Below, in pieces: positions 23,385 to 36,400 of a DNA stretch of 64,000 bases (position 1 is its first letter; each line of letters opens with the position of its first letter). The notes under the pieces were generated by a model. The model was given only the letters and a program-made list of their open reading frames with translations. It did not search any database and had not been told where the DNA came from. Source of the stretch: Pocillopora verrucosa (taxonomy: Eukaryota; Cnidaria; Anthozoa; Scleractinia; Pocilloporidae). The DNA is taken from contig NC_089323.1 of assembly GCF_036669915.1 (NCBI RefSeq), positions 20,654,708 through 20,718,707 on the forward strand, written 5' to 3'. Position numbers and translations under genes: made by a program.

Positions 23385-26300
23385 CCACTGATTGGCCAGC
23401 TGGAAAATATGGAATACCAAAACCTGTCTCCGGGTGTCCTTCAGCCGAAGGATTTCGGTGGAAAGAAGGATGGATTCTTCAAGACACCACTGATTACAGA
23501 GATCATGACAAATCAAACAATTCAAGGTCGACGCCATTCCATATTGACGGATTTGTAAATAAGATCTTCGTGAACAGGTCATTTTGTATCAAAGATACAA
23601 CCGCTGACGACAAACATAGATCAGCTTGGCCAGCAGGTTCGTGTTTATGATTATTTGGCCTCATTTGATTTTCAAGCTCAGAACGCGATTAAGTTACCCT
23701 TAGTCTCATCACAATTCGCATTGACACCATATAGTCATAGACATGGCTGTTTGTTTAACTCACCAATAAATTTTAAAAATATGTATATGCATCATCTTTC
23801 TTCTATGTCCTCATAATCTCAACGAATGTGTATCACTTATCATCTTATACTTTTCTTTTAGGAAAATACTGTATTTATCGAAAAGATAAACACTGCCCGA
23901 AAGGATTGATGCCAGGAAATGTTTTCTGGAATGATGACGATAATTCCTTTCATAACAAAGACAGACAATCTGGGGCACTTCCTGATTTTGAGTTTTTTCA
24001 TGATCGGTACACGCAGATCTATTTTTGTTGCAAAACGGACAGAGACAAGAATAACTCTGTTCTCCTGCCCTCTAAGTCTCCATTCTTCCTGCTTGCCTAC
24101 AATTCGTCGACATGCCAGATGGTCAATTGGGCAGTTGTGAGTCTAGAGTGGATATATTTTTCTACATCTAGTTCCGATAACCAAGACAGCGCTGATGGGG
24201 CGTTCCCATACGATGCAGGAAACAAGCAACTAACCATTTATTATTGTTACTATCGGGGTAAGAAAATCAGATTCATTCAACAATAATAAATGGGTAGGTT
24301 AAACAGTAAATTAAATTTGATGTAGAATAAGTGGTTAATGCCACATGACTTAAAATGTACTCTAGGATACCCAAAAACATAACTTATTCAGTTCTTAATT
24401 TCTGCATATGGGATCTCAGTTTAAGTTGTTTCACTTTGGTTAGGTTGCAACGAAACTCTAATGTCAAACAATGGCACAATAAAATCGCCAGGTTATCCGA
24501 AGAAATATGCAAATGAACAGCACTGCTCCTGGAGGATAATTACACACTACCCACTTCAAGTTCATCTAAAGTTTGCGACCTTCGAATTACAAAAGGAGAA
24601 AAACACAGACGAGCTATATGTGTACGATGGAAAAAATGAGAGGGGGCACTTGTTGGGTGTATTTTATGGAAATCATCCTCCACCAGAGGAAGGAATCTAT
24701 TCTTCGTGCAACAGTTTATTTTTAATATTCAAATCAGACGATACAGATTCCTACACCGGTTTCAGTGCTCACTATCGTGCTGTCCCTGATATACGTAAGT
24801 GTTTGAAGTTTATCAGGGTATTCTAACCGATGTATGATAGTTTGAAAGTATACCAATCAATCTAAATCGCCATCACATCTTCCGTTTAAAAACTTTTATT
24901 TGATATTTTACATACTTGAGCTTAATAATTTGACTTGTTCTCTCGTAGAGGTTGAACATCATCTAAAAAACACGTCCGCTGTGTCTAAGTGTCTTGGATT
25001 GTTGCAATATTTTTATATAATTTTAGCAGCTTTTGACCACATTATCCGACCGTTCTTTAGCTTCCGGTACTACAACCGCCATCCCATCTCATCATGAAGT
25101 AATGTCGTCACCCAAAGCGTCTTCAACCAATTTAAAAACCCTGGAAATGATGTCATCTAGCGTTGTGGCTACTTCCTTTGGAGGTAAGACCTCAAGAATC
25201 GTGTTAACATTGTAATAATGATGATCATACATAAATAACAACAACGATACTGATATTTGCTTTCCTAGCTTCTGATGTTATAACAATCAATCCACGCATA
25301 TCTGATCATGAAGTGACTCCATCACCTAAAGTGTTCTCTACCAGTTTAAAAACCCTGGAAGTGACGTCATCTAACGTTGTGGCCACTTCCTTTGGAGGTA
25401 AGACCTCGATCAAGAATCGCGTTAGCATTGTAATAATGATGATCATACGTAAATAATAGAAACGATACTGGTATTTTCCTTCCTAGCTTCTGATTTTGTA
25501 ACAATCTATTCAAGCGTATTTGATCATGAAGTGACTCCATCACCTGAAGTGTCCTCTACCAGTTTAAAAACCCTGGAAGTGACGTCATCTAGCATTGTGG
25601 CTACTTTCATTAGAGGTAAGACCTCAAGAACCGCGTAAGTGTGGTGATAATGAGGAACATATATAAATGATGACAACGATACTGATATTTCCTTTTCTAG
25701 CCGTTGATGTTAAAACCACCAATTCATGCACATCTGATTATGAGGTGACGCTACTGCCTGGTGTAACGGCGACCTCTCCAGACGCTCAGGAATTGACGTC
25801 ATCCAAAGTTGAATTAACTACCCTCAAAAGTAAGTCCTCACGAAACGAGATCGATTAATAATGGTAGTAATATGCCACACGCTGAAATAAGAGTGATGTT
25901 AGAGTGATACTCAGTGTTTGCCTTTGTGGCACCATGCGCCAAATATAAGTCAATTTTAATTTCTCTGGACTTTCAAGTCATTGATAAGTGCACATGTTGC
26001 ATAAATTACCTGCCATACTCTCCCACCGACGCAGCACCACAGTTTCTCTAGAAACTTACCCCTTTATTCATGTTGCATACTGTGTCTGGTCGAATGTCAT
26101 AAATAGAGTACTATCGAAGAAGAATTCGCGTAATTAAATTTTTCAGTAGTCTCTGAGGCATTTACCCAGTGTGAGGAAAAGAATCTGACTCGTTATCACC
26201 ATTTTCTGTCCTTTGCTCTGAAACCTAGCTTCCAGTGTAACAACTACTATGTTACATGCACCCAAAGTGATGCCTTCGCCTACTTTGTCCTACTTTGGTT

Positions 26301-28687
26301 TTACTACAACTGCGCATTCTCTTAAGATTGCGTTTTCATCTGCTGTTTGCTGTAAGACCTCACGAACGCCAGAAGCGACGGATCAACCAATCCCAGCTAT
26401 TTCTAAAGTGTTTCACTCACTGGCAAACACAACTGTAAAGACGCCCTTTAGAGAACCACAGACAGCGAAAGCCACAGAGCAGAAAAATGAAGGTTGGATT
26501 TTTTTAAACATTCAGCCCGAATCAAATGGAGAGTTTTCACGAAACGGAGACCTAATACTAAAACGTCAGCAAAACACACTTTGCTACGGCGGCTAATCGA
26601 CTTTCACAACTGTTTCACTCGCTCGTCGATGCAGCACACGTTCATTAATTTTTTGAACCTCTGACATCTCTGTTTTCTCTTGATTACTTCCCTAGATGGA
26701 CATGCACATACAAACGCAATAACTGGTCGTTTTCCATTATATCATCTGCTGTGATTTAAGTCAGCATTATCAGTAATAATCCTTTTTTAACTCGTGAATT
26801 GCGCGCATGCGCAAGAGTGAGTTATAGATACGATGTGGGGAATGGCATTCGCTCGCTCGATTGGTCGATTCCTGTAAACTTTTTTTAGATTTTAGGCTTT
26901 TGAGTGCATTTGATAGTTTTTGGCGAGCAATAAACAGACGAAATGGCGACCTTTGTTGCTAAGAATAGTGGTGGGGTGAAAAAGAAGCCAATGATAATCT
27001 TAAAAGAGTTTTTTTTTCGTTTTAGTTTCAACAAGCGGCGCCAGCGACTGGCAGGCATGCAAAGATTCACACTGAAATAACAGAACAACCTTCGTTTTTC
27101 ATAAAATTGTAATTTTTACAATCCTTGAACTTGAAAAAAATCCGAAGATTCATTGAAAATATCACTTACTGCGAAGCGCACGGAGTTTACAGATGTTCAA
27201 AAGCTTTTTCTGTTATAGCGTGAGATTGAGGACAAAATTGATCATTACGTTTCGTCGCGTGTGTTTTTCCTGTGTGAAGTAACAGAAGATGCAGGCGACT
27301 GACGAAATAACAAGTTAACACGAAAATCAAATAACACCTAAACAAACAATTTTAGCTACCGATATTCAGTGAATTTTTAAAGAACAATTTTCTTTTAAGT
27401 TTCAAGACAATTTGAAGATTCAACATACATACAACGTACTAAAATGCGAAAGTTACACACCACAAAATTGATAAATAGGCCTGAAAGGAATTCTATCTTG
27501 TTATTGATTATACGTTGCCTAGCACGTGACTTAAATCTACCCAGGCGGAGATCCAAAATGACGGTGGCAGTCTTGGCTTAGTTATATCACTCAAAACTCG
27601 TTCCCGTTTGTCTCATTTGATAAAGAGGGAATCGTTAATGTTTTCATTAAGACAGTATTGCCTTGATTTTCTAATATTTACAACGAAAGAAAGTAAATTT
27701 CACTTTTCACCCACATTTACTTCCAACCTTTTCTTTTGAAACAGAAACAAAAATGATAGACGTTTAAAACACATGACATCATCCACCTTGTCAAATGTAA
27801 TAGCATGATCATTTCAATTGTAATGCCTTCTTATCCCAACGTTACTTTGTTTCTTTGCTACATTAGCGAACACTGAACTACTGCTCGTACTCTAGATATG
27901 ACAATCAACCACAAAATTCCCTAAACCAGACAACATTAAACATAGTCTAAAAAGTCATGTGTCAATTCACGAGTTTGCTCACAGAGCGCTTTGATCTATT
28001 TTGCCCACAGATGTTAACGTGGTGGCAGTGGTCGTTCCCATAGTATCCACTATTGGTTTAGCAAGCCTGCTGATAGGAGCATTTTTTTGCTGGAAGAGGT
28101 AAGAGCTATGATAGTGCAGTTATCATTCGTTCTTGCTTTGTCTGAATTGAGAACCAATTTTTTTGGTGCACAAATAATAAATAAGCCCATAGATGCAGAC
28201 ATAACAATAACTGGAGACAAGAAAGAAGAATTTATCATAACGAAAAAAAACTTATCGTGAAAAAAATAGTAATGTAAAACTTTTTTTCATTTTCTTGATT
28301 TGTTTAATGTTTTGATTTCTTTTTTGCGAAGGAAGAGAAGGAGAGATAATGGAGTATTAGACGATTCGGTTTATTTGAGGTACGGATATGAAAATTATAT
28401 TATTGATTAGCGACAAATTCAACACGGTTTTTTTCGTGAGTTTTTTGGGTAAATTTCAACTTAGCTAGATTGCAACTTGGGTTGAAAGCGTAGTGAACAT
28501 GGCCTAGTCTTGTTTCCGTGAAGGATTGGATTAGTGGCGATGGAGTGAAATCTAAGAATTCTTTGGCCGGGAAATCTAGATCAAGCAGTCAAGGCTTGAT
28601 CAAGCCCTGGATGACAAAAGTCACAACAGTTTTGTTCTTGAGCGGAGACACCTAGTTTTCACAGTATTCCTTTTCAGAACAAGGTAA
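23385..28687 (+). CDS. receptor module B: ApeC-CUB-multi-exon stalk-transmembrane receptor
   Basis: Exons: 23385-23636 and 23862-24257 (ApeC), 24444-24794 (CUB), stalk exons 25061-25183, 25269-25397, 25487-25615, 25701-25829 and 26229-26351 (or to 26492), 28011-28098 (transmembrane), 28332-28379 and 28678-28687 (tail, stop TAA). The first three exons have exactly the lengths of module A (252, 396, 351). The stalk exons are tandem copies of one 41-43-residue unit (LKTLEVTSS core), rich in Thr, Ser and Pro, as in O-glycosylated stalks. The membrane exon reads DVNVVAVVVPIVSTIGLASL and ends in FFCWKR, followed by a basic stop-transfer run (RKRRRDNG) and a very short cytoplasmic tail without an ITAM or ITIM. 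All phases agree and the visible exons sum to whole codons if one base comes from an upstream exon. No signal-peptide exon was identified. It may be continuous with module A. Confidence 0.8.
25061..26492 (+). repeat. five tandem copies of a stalk exon
   Basis: Exon copies at 25061, 25269, 25487, 25701 and 26229 share the unit with ATSFGG-type ends and the conserved donor context ggtaagacctca. Flanking intron sequence (gataatgatcata, cgatactgatattt) is also shared among the first four, so whole exon-intron blocks of about 210 bp were duplicated. The fifth has two possible donors 141 nt apart (after 26351 and after 26492) that leave the same phase. Confidence 0.8.
26788..27976. mobile_element. 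possible DNA element with aactcgtgaattg ends
   Basis: The motif aactcgtgaattg at 26789-26801 is inverted at 27963-27975 (caattcacgagtt), bounding about 1.2 kb of non-coding sequence in the last large intron of module B. The inverted ends are short and no target duplication is clear. Confidence 0.35.
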
Positions 28688-28689
28688 CA

Positions 28690-30364
28690 AAATAATGAGT
28701 GGTATCAAGGATCGAGAAGAACCATGCTGATAGAAACACTCCTATATACAGTTTTGTGCTGGGGAATACTTGAAAGAGCTCAAGGCTTCCAGGCAGCCAT
28801 GGCAACACAAAGAGAAGCACACCTTTCTATTTTTCAAGACCTGGGAGACCAATTTTTCCATTGTTCCCTTTTTTTCAGAATGGAAAGCGAATCAGTGCCA
28901 TTTGTTCAAATTACGGAGTTATGATAGTTGGTGAGACTTACGAAACCTTAGAATACTTATTAACATCTTTAAATACACACATTAGAATCACCATGTCAAT
29001 AGCTAACTGTAATTTCCACCTAAGAGTTCCTTGAGGTGATGTGTAATACTTAACAAGCGCATTCGGTGATAGAGTCCGGATTGAACAGCTGTATTTAATG
29101 TGCTTGTCGTTTCATTTAATCATCCGACTGTTTTTCCAGCCTGAAAACAAAGCTGTTGCAACCAATTACAAAAATCAGTGAATTGGCATGTCGTTTATCA
29201 TATCTTATACCCAGATCCTACTGTATTACTGAAATGTAGGGACCTTACAACTGCTTTGCCGTGGAAAGTCTGGGTACAAGACTACTCCTTTAGTGCACTG
29301 CAGTTTAAGAGCGACAGGTAATAATCTAGCTGTTACTCCATAATTTCATAAGATTTAGGGGAAATCAAATCATATTGATTGATAATCATTTTTTATCCTA
29401 TTTTCAGACCCCTTAAAAGGGAAAACACGAAAGAGTGACAACTGAGTCATTTAAAACATTTACCACATTCATGATTCAGAGGAACGGAGGCAGAGATTAA
29501 TAAGGGGCATCATCTACAGAAGAAAATTGATTTCAGGATCAATTTACATACTTAGCAATTTCGTACCACTCTTACCTCATGAAAACCGAAAGTTGGGTAA
29601 AAACCTGCCATACTGGCAGTTTTCTGATCCATTGATAGAAATATTAAAGGTGACTGCACCACTCAAAACTCCAACAAAGTAGCCAGCTAAGAATGCTTAC
29701 TTGGGGGTGCTATAATGAAAATTGAAATAACAAACATGAAATGATTTTTACGTGTATCCACGACGATTAATGTAATAATAAACCATCGCCGATAGAGTAT
29801 AAAGGGGGCACTGTGAAAAGTTATCTCCAAATTAACTGCCATTAAGAGGGGGGGGGGAGTCATAAGAATTTTACAGAGCTTTTAGGGTGGAATAGGTGAA
29901 TTTTATCGTGACACAACTAAAATTCTCCCACCCCACCCCTCAGGCTATAAATCATCAGCGGTCCTTAAGTTGTTATAGTTTGTTCTACTGTTTGGAATAA
30001 CTACTGTACAACGTGATAAAGTTTGATGAAAATAGCTCAACCTTTAGCGTTCGAAATACTCACTTTGGACAGAACATACATATTATTGGTTTTTATTGCT
30101 TTGTGCTTTATTTAACTCCAAACAATAATTTTGTAATGGTGGCCTTTATTCTGCTAATTAAGTTGTATTAACTCAGTACCTGTTTTGTCAAACAGGCAAT
30201 AAATTGACAATGACTCAGACTGCACATGATACCTTCCTGTATCACATTAAAGGGAATTGAGTAAAATAAATTAATTACCAGGGTGGTGTCATGGAGTGTA
30301 CAAAACCACGTGACGTATGATGAGTTTGCATTTTGCAGGCTGCTTCAAAACTTGAGTTTGCATA
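28690..30364. other. intergenic between modules B and C
   Basis: No domain-bearing exon. An isolated open frame at 28724-28924 begins with a hydrophobic, signal-like stretch but has no supported partner exon. A short poly-G tract lies near 29850. Confidence 0.4.
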
Positions 30365-33286
30365 ATGAATCGCTGTTGTTGTTTCTTGTCAGTGGCGCTC
30401 CTCTTGCTTTGCAGTAACACAGTTCAGGTAGTTTAAGTCACCTCATTGTGGTAAAATTTTATTCTAAACCTAGAATTCCCATCCACACAGACCTGGTAAA
30501 TTATTGTAGTCAAATCCAATTCCGCGAATGTGCTCCATATTTTCACTCTGAAAACTGATTTCGTATTTGAAAGCTTTGAAGCATGGCAGGAGGAATTTCT
30601 CTTTGAGAGACTTGTACCATGTTGTGTTAACAATTTTACAAAACGATCTGTATATGTTACAGACTATTGAATAGAGCCTTGGCCATTCATGGACTTTTAT
30701 TGCCTCTAGAGGTGTAAGTGTACTCGGCCAGCTATTACGTTACATTCTATCGCGTCCAAAGAATTTCCTAAGATTCAATCAACATCAAACTGTACCTCAC
30801 CCCTTTCGCTTATTGGTAGTTTCACCGGCTATAAGCTCTTATCGCGAAGTTCATCTTGCGAGCGTGCAAGCTCACAAGATCCACATATGTTTAGGACATA
30901 AGACAAATTCGTCCAAATTGTACTGAATAAATAAAACGGTTTCTCAGAAATCAAGAAATTTCTGAAAGTAAACAAAAAGTTTGCATTTGTTTTCACTTCA
31001 TCGGAAAACTTTAGGTATTGTAATTGAACTTTCGTAGTTGAAGAGATGTCAGAGATGTTCCTTTGGCGAACGATCAATGATCGTTTTGCTCATTTTCCTT
31101 AGACAAGTATCAGGTAAGGAATGAAGAGAATCTACGTTTAATTTATGAAAATACCCTTTTAATGAGTGATTTTGGAATCAGGACACAGGTGAAGGCGGTT
31201 ATTCCTTCACCTTTCCTCGACGGGAATGCCGTGACAACTCAGACAAGGTCCGTTTGAATGGCAACCATTCTATCCTTTCTATCCTAAAGTTGGGAAGGAA
31301 AGATCTCTTCTTCAGCAATATTCTAGGCTAGTAAGCTAGAGTTAGTGAACTGCATCACTTATCTGGTAACGTCTTTCGAGGAAGCTCAGCTTCAGTCTTA
31401 AGGAAAGTGATCAATACTTTTCTTCCTCGGCTGATCGATAGAAGCCAAAAGATTTTTAAATCGTGTAATTTCCTTGGTATACCAGTAGCAAGATGTAAAT
31501 CTTCCTCCCTCATCCTGTCTGTTTACATCGGTTATTATTTTTTTTCAATGACTTAAATTCCTTTGATGTTAGGCATGGAAAGATGACTTTACTTGTTCAG
31601 TGCTGATAAGAACGACTGCAATGATATGACGCTTAGATTTTTTAACAGAAATCCTCGCTGATCAATATACTTAAACTTTATCTATTACCTTTCTCAGTGA
31701 CACTGCAAACCTTAGTGTTTCTTTGCAGGTGTTGAGGAAAAACTCATGAATACTCCAATGATATCAGTAGTCCCTTCGGATAGAAGCTTACTGAAGATTA
31801 TTTAAATAATGTTATTCTTTACATCTCAATATTTTGAGGTCCATGCAAATCAATGGTTGAAAAATTCGCGAATTACATAAAGGTACAATTCAAAGCTTTA
31901 ATGGAGGAATGTCGTGACTGTGGTGTAACTTTTTTCATCTTACTGATGCTGTCTGCTTTGTGGCCATGTACCATTTGATCATTTCTGAATTTCTCCAGAA
32001 TGCACTCGTTGGCCCGGATAGAAGCTTACTGAAGATTATTTAAATAATGTTATTCTTTACATCTCAATATTTTGAGGTCCATGCAAATCAATGGTTGAAA
32101 AATTCGCGAATTACATAAAGGTACACTTCAAAGCTTTAAAGGCGGAAGTCGTGACTGTGATGTAACTTTTTTCATCTTACTGATGCTGTCTGCTTTGTGG
32201 CCATGTACCATTTGATCATTTCTGAATTTCTCCAGAATGCACTCGTTGGCCAGCTGGAACATACGGTCTACCCAAACCAATATCCGGGTGTCCCTGGTCA
32301 GAAGGCTTTTCCTGGAGAGAAGGATGGAGGTCTCAAGATACCAACGGAAAACAATCGAACAACTCAAGGTCACCAAAATTTCACCTTGATGGAAAAGTGG
32401 ATAACGATGAGATTAAAAGATCCTTTTGCATTAAAGATGATATAACAACCGATAGGAACAGGCCTCTATGGCCAAAAGGTTGGTTGCAATTATTTCCTGA
32501 TGAAAATGTTGGTCGCGCGACATGCGCTCACTAGCTATTCTCATTGCTAACCTAATTCAAAGCAAGGATAACACAACCTTTAAACTTCTTGCTTGGCATC
32601 ATCCTTTGTAATGGATAAATAAGTGGTGTAACCCTTTCCGGTCATTTTAGTTTAAGAATTGAATAGTTCTCTTAGACCGAACATTTTAAAAGTGTTATCA
32701 TCTGCATTCCATGTAATTCGTCGTCAATAATATTCAATACCCTTTCATCATTCTCTGATCTGTTACAGGGAAGTACTGCATCTATAAGAGAAGACGGCAA
32801 TGCCCTGCAGGTTTAAAATCAGGTGAACTCTTCTGGGATGACGAGGAGAACGCAAACCGTAATGATGATGGAGGAACACTTCCTGAGGGTAAATATGACC
32901 ACGACACAGTTATCTACTTTTGCTGCAAAACAAACGGTTCCAAAGACGACCCAATTGCTCTTCCGGTGAAATCTCCATTTTTTCTTCTGGCGCCGCCAGT
33001 TTTCCTCGATGTCCCCCTATACATTCTGTACGATTTCAGCTCCGAGAATTTGGTGTTAGTGAAAATTATACTATATTTCATGTTTTTATGTCTTCTTATT
33101 ACCAAGATGCTTGAAAGAGAAATTATATCTCAAGGAGAGTCTCCTATTTGGTCACTACAATATCTGAGTTACTTTTGTTACCTACTGCGGGAAAGTAATC
33201 TTTTTACGGTTAAAAAAGAGATACGAATAACGAAAAAGAAACTAGGATTGCAGATGAAAAACTTGAAATGTAAAACTGAGGTTTGA
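30365..33286 (+). CDS. truncated receptor C: signal peptide-ApeC with chimeric tail
   Basis: Exons 30365-30413 (candidate signal peptide MNRCCCFLSVALLLLC, donor gtaaca), 32236-32478 and 32769-33286. They total 810 nt and would give 269 residues. The first ApeC exon is intact (CTRWPAGTYGLPKPISGCP). The second is normal through FCCKTN and SPFFLLA, then departs abruptly into unrelated sequence (PPVFLDVPLYILYDF) that stays open for about 95 residues and includes a hydrophobic stretch (LVKIILYFMFLCLLI). The conserved QMVKW and YYCYY parts, the CUB, stalk and membrane exons are absent. The downstream sequence resembles the region upstream of module E's first exon, so a deletion fused C to the 5' region of D. 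It is probably a non-functional or altered product. Whether the signal exon is really spliced to it is inference. Confidence 0.6.
31777..32252 (+). repeat. tandem duplication of 238 bp carrying an ApeC exon start
   Basis: Copy 1 (31777-32014) and copy 2 (32015-32252) are nearly identical. The copied segment ends inside the ApeC exon of module C. An orphan splice acceptor plus the first 16 or so exon bases therefore sit upstream of the true exon. Confidence 0.85.
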
Positions 33287-33424
33287 AGCCAAAGAGAGTG
33301 ACGCAGTCACAGGAGTGGATTCAACGTCTTGTTAAGTTTGTGTGACAACCATCGAAAAACATGTTAATCCGTACCACGTAACACTTTAAAGCGAGGCAGT
33401 CATTGTATGGCTTTGTCGCTGAGG

Positions 33425-33450
33425 TATTTAAAGGTTTTAGAGACATTAAA
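33425..33450 (+). promoter_or_regulatory. proximal promoter/leader shared by D and E
   Basis: tatttaaag (33425) followed by gacattaaaatgct is repeated ahead of module E (atatttcaaag, then gacattaaaatgct at 40870). Weaker similarity extends about 200 bp upstream in both. A TATA-like role is inferred from position. Confidence 0.4.
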
Positions 33451-36400
33451 ATGCTGCTGTGGACAATTTTAGGACTCATGTTCTTCACCTGTTCCTTAAG
33501 TGTTTCAAGTAAGTGTGCTATTTATTGCATATGCATGAAATGATGTAATGAAGTGTGCCATGAATATGTCAGAAAGTGTCGTTAAAACGGTGCGCAGATA
33601 AACGTGGTCAACGAGTAACAGTTTATGCTTTAGAACTTTGTCTTCTTTCTTTGTCCGACGGATTTAGCAGATTTAAGTCAAAGGAACAGCCCTAGATCTC
33701 ATTTTTTATCCACTACAGATAGGGAAATTCTGCCGAAATCAGCACAGACATCGCAAAGTAGCTGTAGACAATTGTAATTGTCAAGGTTAAGTTTACGACC
33801 AAGCTTCTTTGGTATTACAGTATTATAGAACAGGCTCGCTCACAGACCATGAATTATTTAACTCCACCGTTCAATAGTGTAAGTAAAGTTATCATGCCTA
33901 CTGTGTTTTGAGTTTCCCAAATATAAACCCGATCTCTTGAAGATTGTTTTCAAATGTGCCTAAAAACGTGATAGTTGATGCCGCCATTTTGAATATTCCT
34001 TAACTCGCCGGCTGATTACCTGTGCGGAAACTAAGTCCGCTCGTTTCGTCTCTCGGAGATCGTTTTGAATAATCAGGATCAATAGTAAATGGTAGTTTTG
34101 CCCATTCTTCAGTTTCTAGGAAAGAAACTGTTTGTTCAGCGATTGACGTGCGATGTGCTTTCGCGTATGCGTTTGTTTATTGAGTTGTTATCAAATTGAC
34201 AGCGACCGAATTCGAATTTGAAGGACATTTGGATAAAACTTTAAGTAGCTAATTCATTCTCTCTTTAGACTCTCAAACCACGTCAGGGGCTGGGGCTTTC
34301 TTCTCCTTTTATCGTAACGGAACTATAATTCACATTCTCACCGACAAGGCTAAAACGAAATACTGGGACAGGTAAAACGTTCAAGCATACGATTTATAGT
34401 CCAGCCTGTATTAAGCGGCACTGTATTTAAGCAGTCACCTGTAATAAGCGGTCAGTTGTCGAAGTCCTGAATTTGATTTCTGCAAATCACTGTAATCTTC
34501 ACCACTATTAAGCGGTTACCTCTATTTAGCGGTCGCGGTCTCCCTTTTCTAAGTCCCAACAGTTTACATTGAACAGCCACTGAAAGCGGAACCAGTCAAA
34601 TAAAACTAATAATAATCTTTCAAGAAATTTTAATCCATGTTTCTCACTCAAAATCATAGTAATATTATCGAGCGAGATTCTGTACACAACGTGGTCAATT
34701 CTAGCATAAATGGCGTTGTTTATCGGTTTTTAACCTCTAGTGCAAAGCACAGACACATTGCTTTGACGCTAAAAAATATGAGTAAGTGCTTCATTTATGA
34801 CAAACTATGAAGTTCCTTTGAGGTTTCTCATATAACGGCGTACATGATGTATTTGGTAAGTATTCTTTTCTGGGTAAGATCATCGATAATCACTTGGTAT
34901 TCCCTCTTAACCCGAAATAAACAACCGATGAAAACGTATGGCAATCTGAACCAGACGAATTAGTGATGAGGACAAACTCATGAATACTGATAAGGCTGAT
35001 GAGGGTCCAATGACACACAATTTCCATCCAGAAATCCCAGAGACGTTCGCAACAATTTGTAAGGCTTAACATTCTTAAGACCATGCGAATCACCAGTAGA
35101 AAAATTCACATAAAATACAGAGGTAAACTTTCAGAGCTTTGATTAAAGAGAGTTGTCATACAGGCATTCAGTTAAAAAAAAAACCTTTCACTTATTCATT
35201 TCAATGCAGTCTGCTTTGTGACCATGCACCATTTGATTATTTTTTACTTTCTCCAGAATGCACTCGTTGGCCAGCTGGAACATATGGTCTACCCAAACCA
35301 GTATCCGGGTGTCCCTGGTCAGAAGGTATTTTGTGGAGAGAAGGATGGAGGTCCCAAGCCACCTTCATAATACAAACGAACAACTCAAGGTCACCCGAAT
35401 TTCACCTTGATGGAAAGGTGGATAGCAATGAGGTCAAAAGATCCTTCTGTATTAAATACCGTATGACAAGTGATAGGAACAGACCTCCATGGCCGAAAGG
35501 TGGGTTGCAATTTGTTCTCATGAAAATTTTTGCCGCACAACATGTGTCCTCCATTTATGCTCATTGCTAACCTAACTCGAAACAAGGCCTATAAACTATC
35601 AACTTCTTGCTTTGCACCATTCTTTTTGAACAGTAAGGCCGTTATCCGTTGATCTCTCGTCGTCAGTGGTATTCAATACCCTCTCGTCATTTTCTGATCT
35701 CTTACAGGGAAGTACTGCATCTACAAAAAATATCCGAGATGCCCTGAAGGTTTAACATCAGGTGAACTCTTCTGGGATGATCAAGACGGCTATCAGATTA
35801 ACGATGATGGCGGAGTACTTCCCAAGGGCAGATATAACCACGACACAACTATCAACTTTTGCTGCAGAACAGACGGTGATAGAGATGACCCAGTTCTTCT
35901 TCCGGTGAAATCTCCATTTTTTCTTCTGGCGTATGAGTCGGCAAAGTGCCAGATGGTCAAATGGGCTGTTTCTACTGTGGAGTGGATACATTATGATACA
36001 GAAGATTGGGACAACCAAGACGAAGCACTTGGTGCGTACCCTTACAACGCTGGAAAAATTCATCCCACCATTTTTTATTGTTACTACCGAGGTGAGGGTC
36101 AATCGCCTCGCAGTTGAAAAATGATCAGCAAGTATTGAAATAATCAATGGACTCGTTTAAAGGTGTCCAGTTGTGTTATAGACTTACATACTTTTGATTG
36201 TACTGGAAACTGTCGGATACCATATTCGAGTTTAACGAACATTAGGCGATCTTCCCTCAGAAGTGGTATGTTTAGATAAATCAAACGAACGACCAAGACA
36301 AAGCACCATGCTGGAAAAAGTCACCCCGCTATTTGTTATTTTTACTATGGATCCGGAAGTGAGGCTCAATTGCCTTTGGCGGCCATAGCCTTTGCCTTTG

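Noticed and set aside
28724..28924. Signal-peptide-like open frame after module B
   Set aside because: A hydrophobic start exists but no donor leads in phase to any ApeC exon. Module C has a better candidate at 30365.
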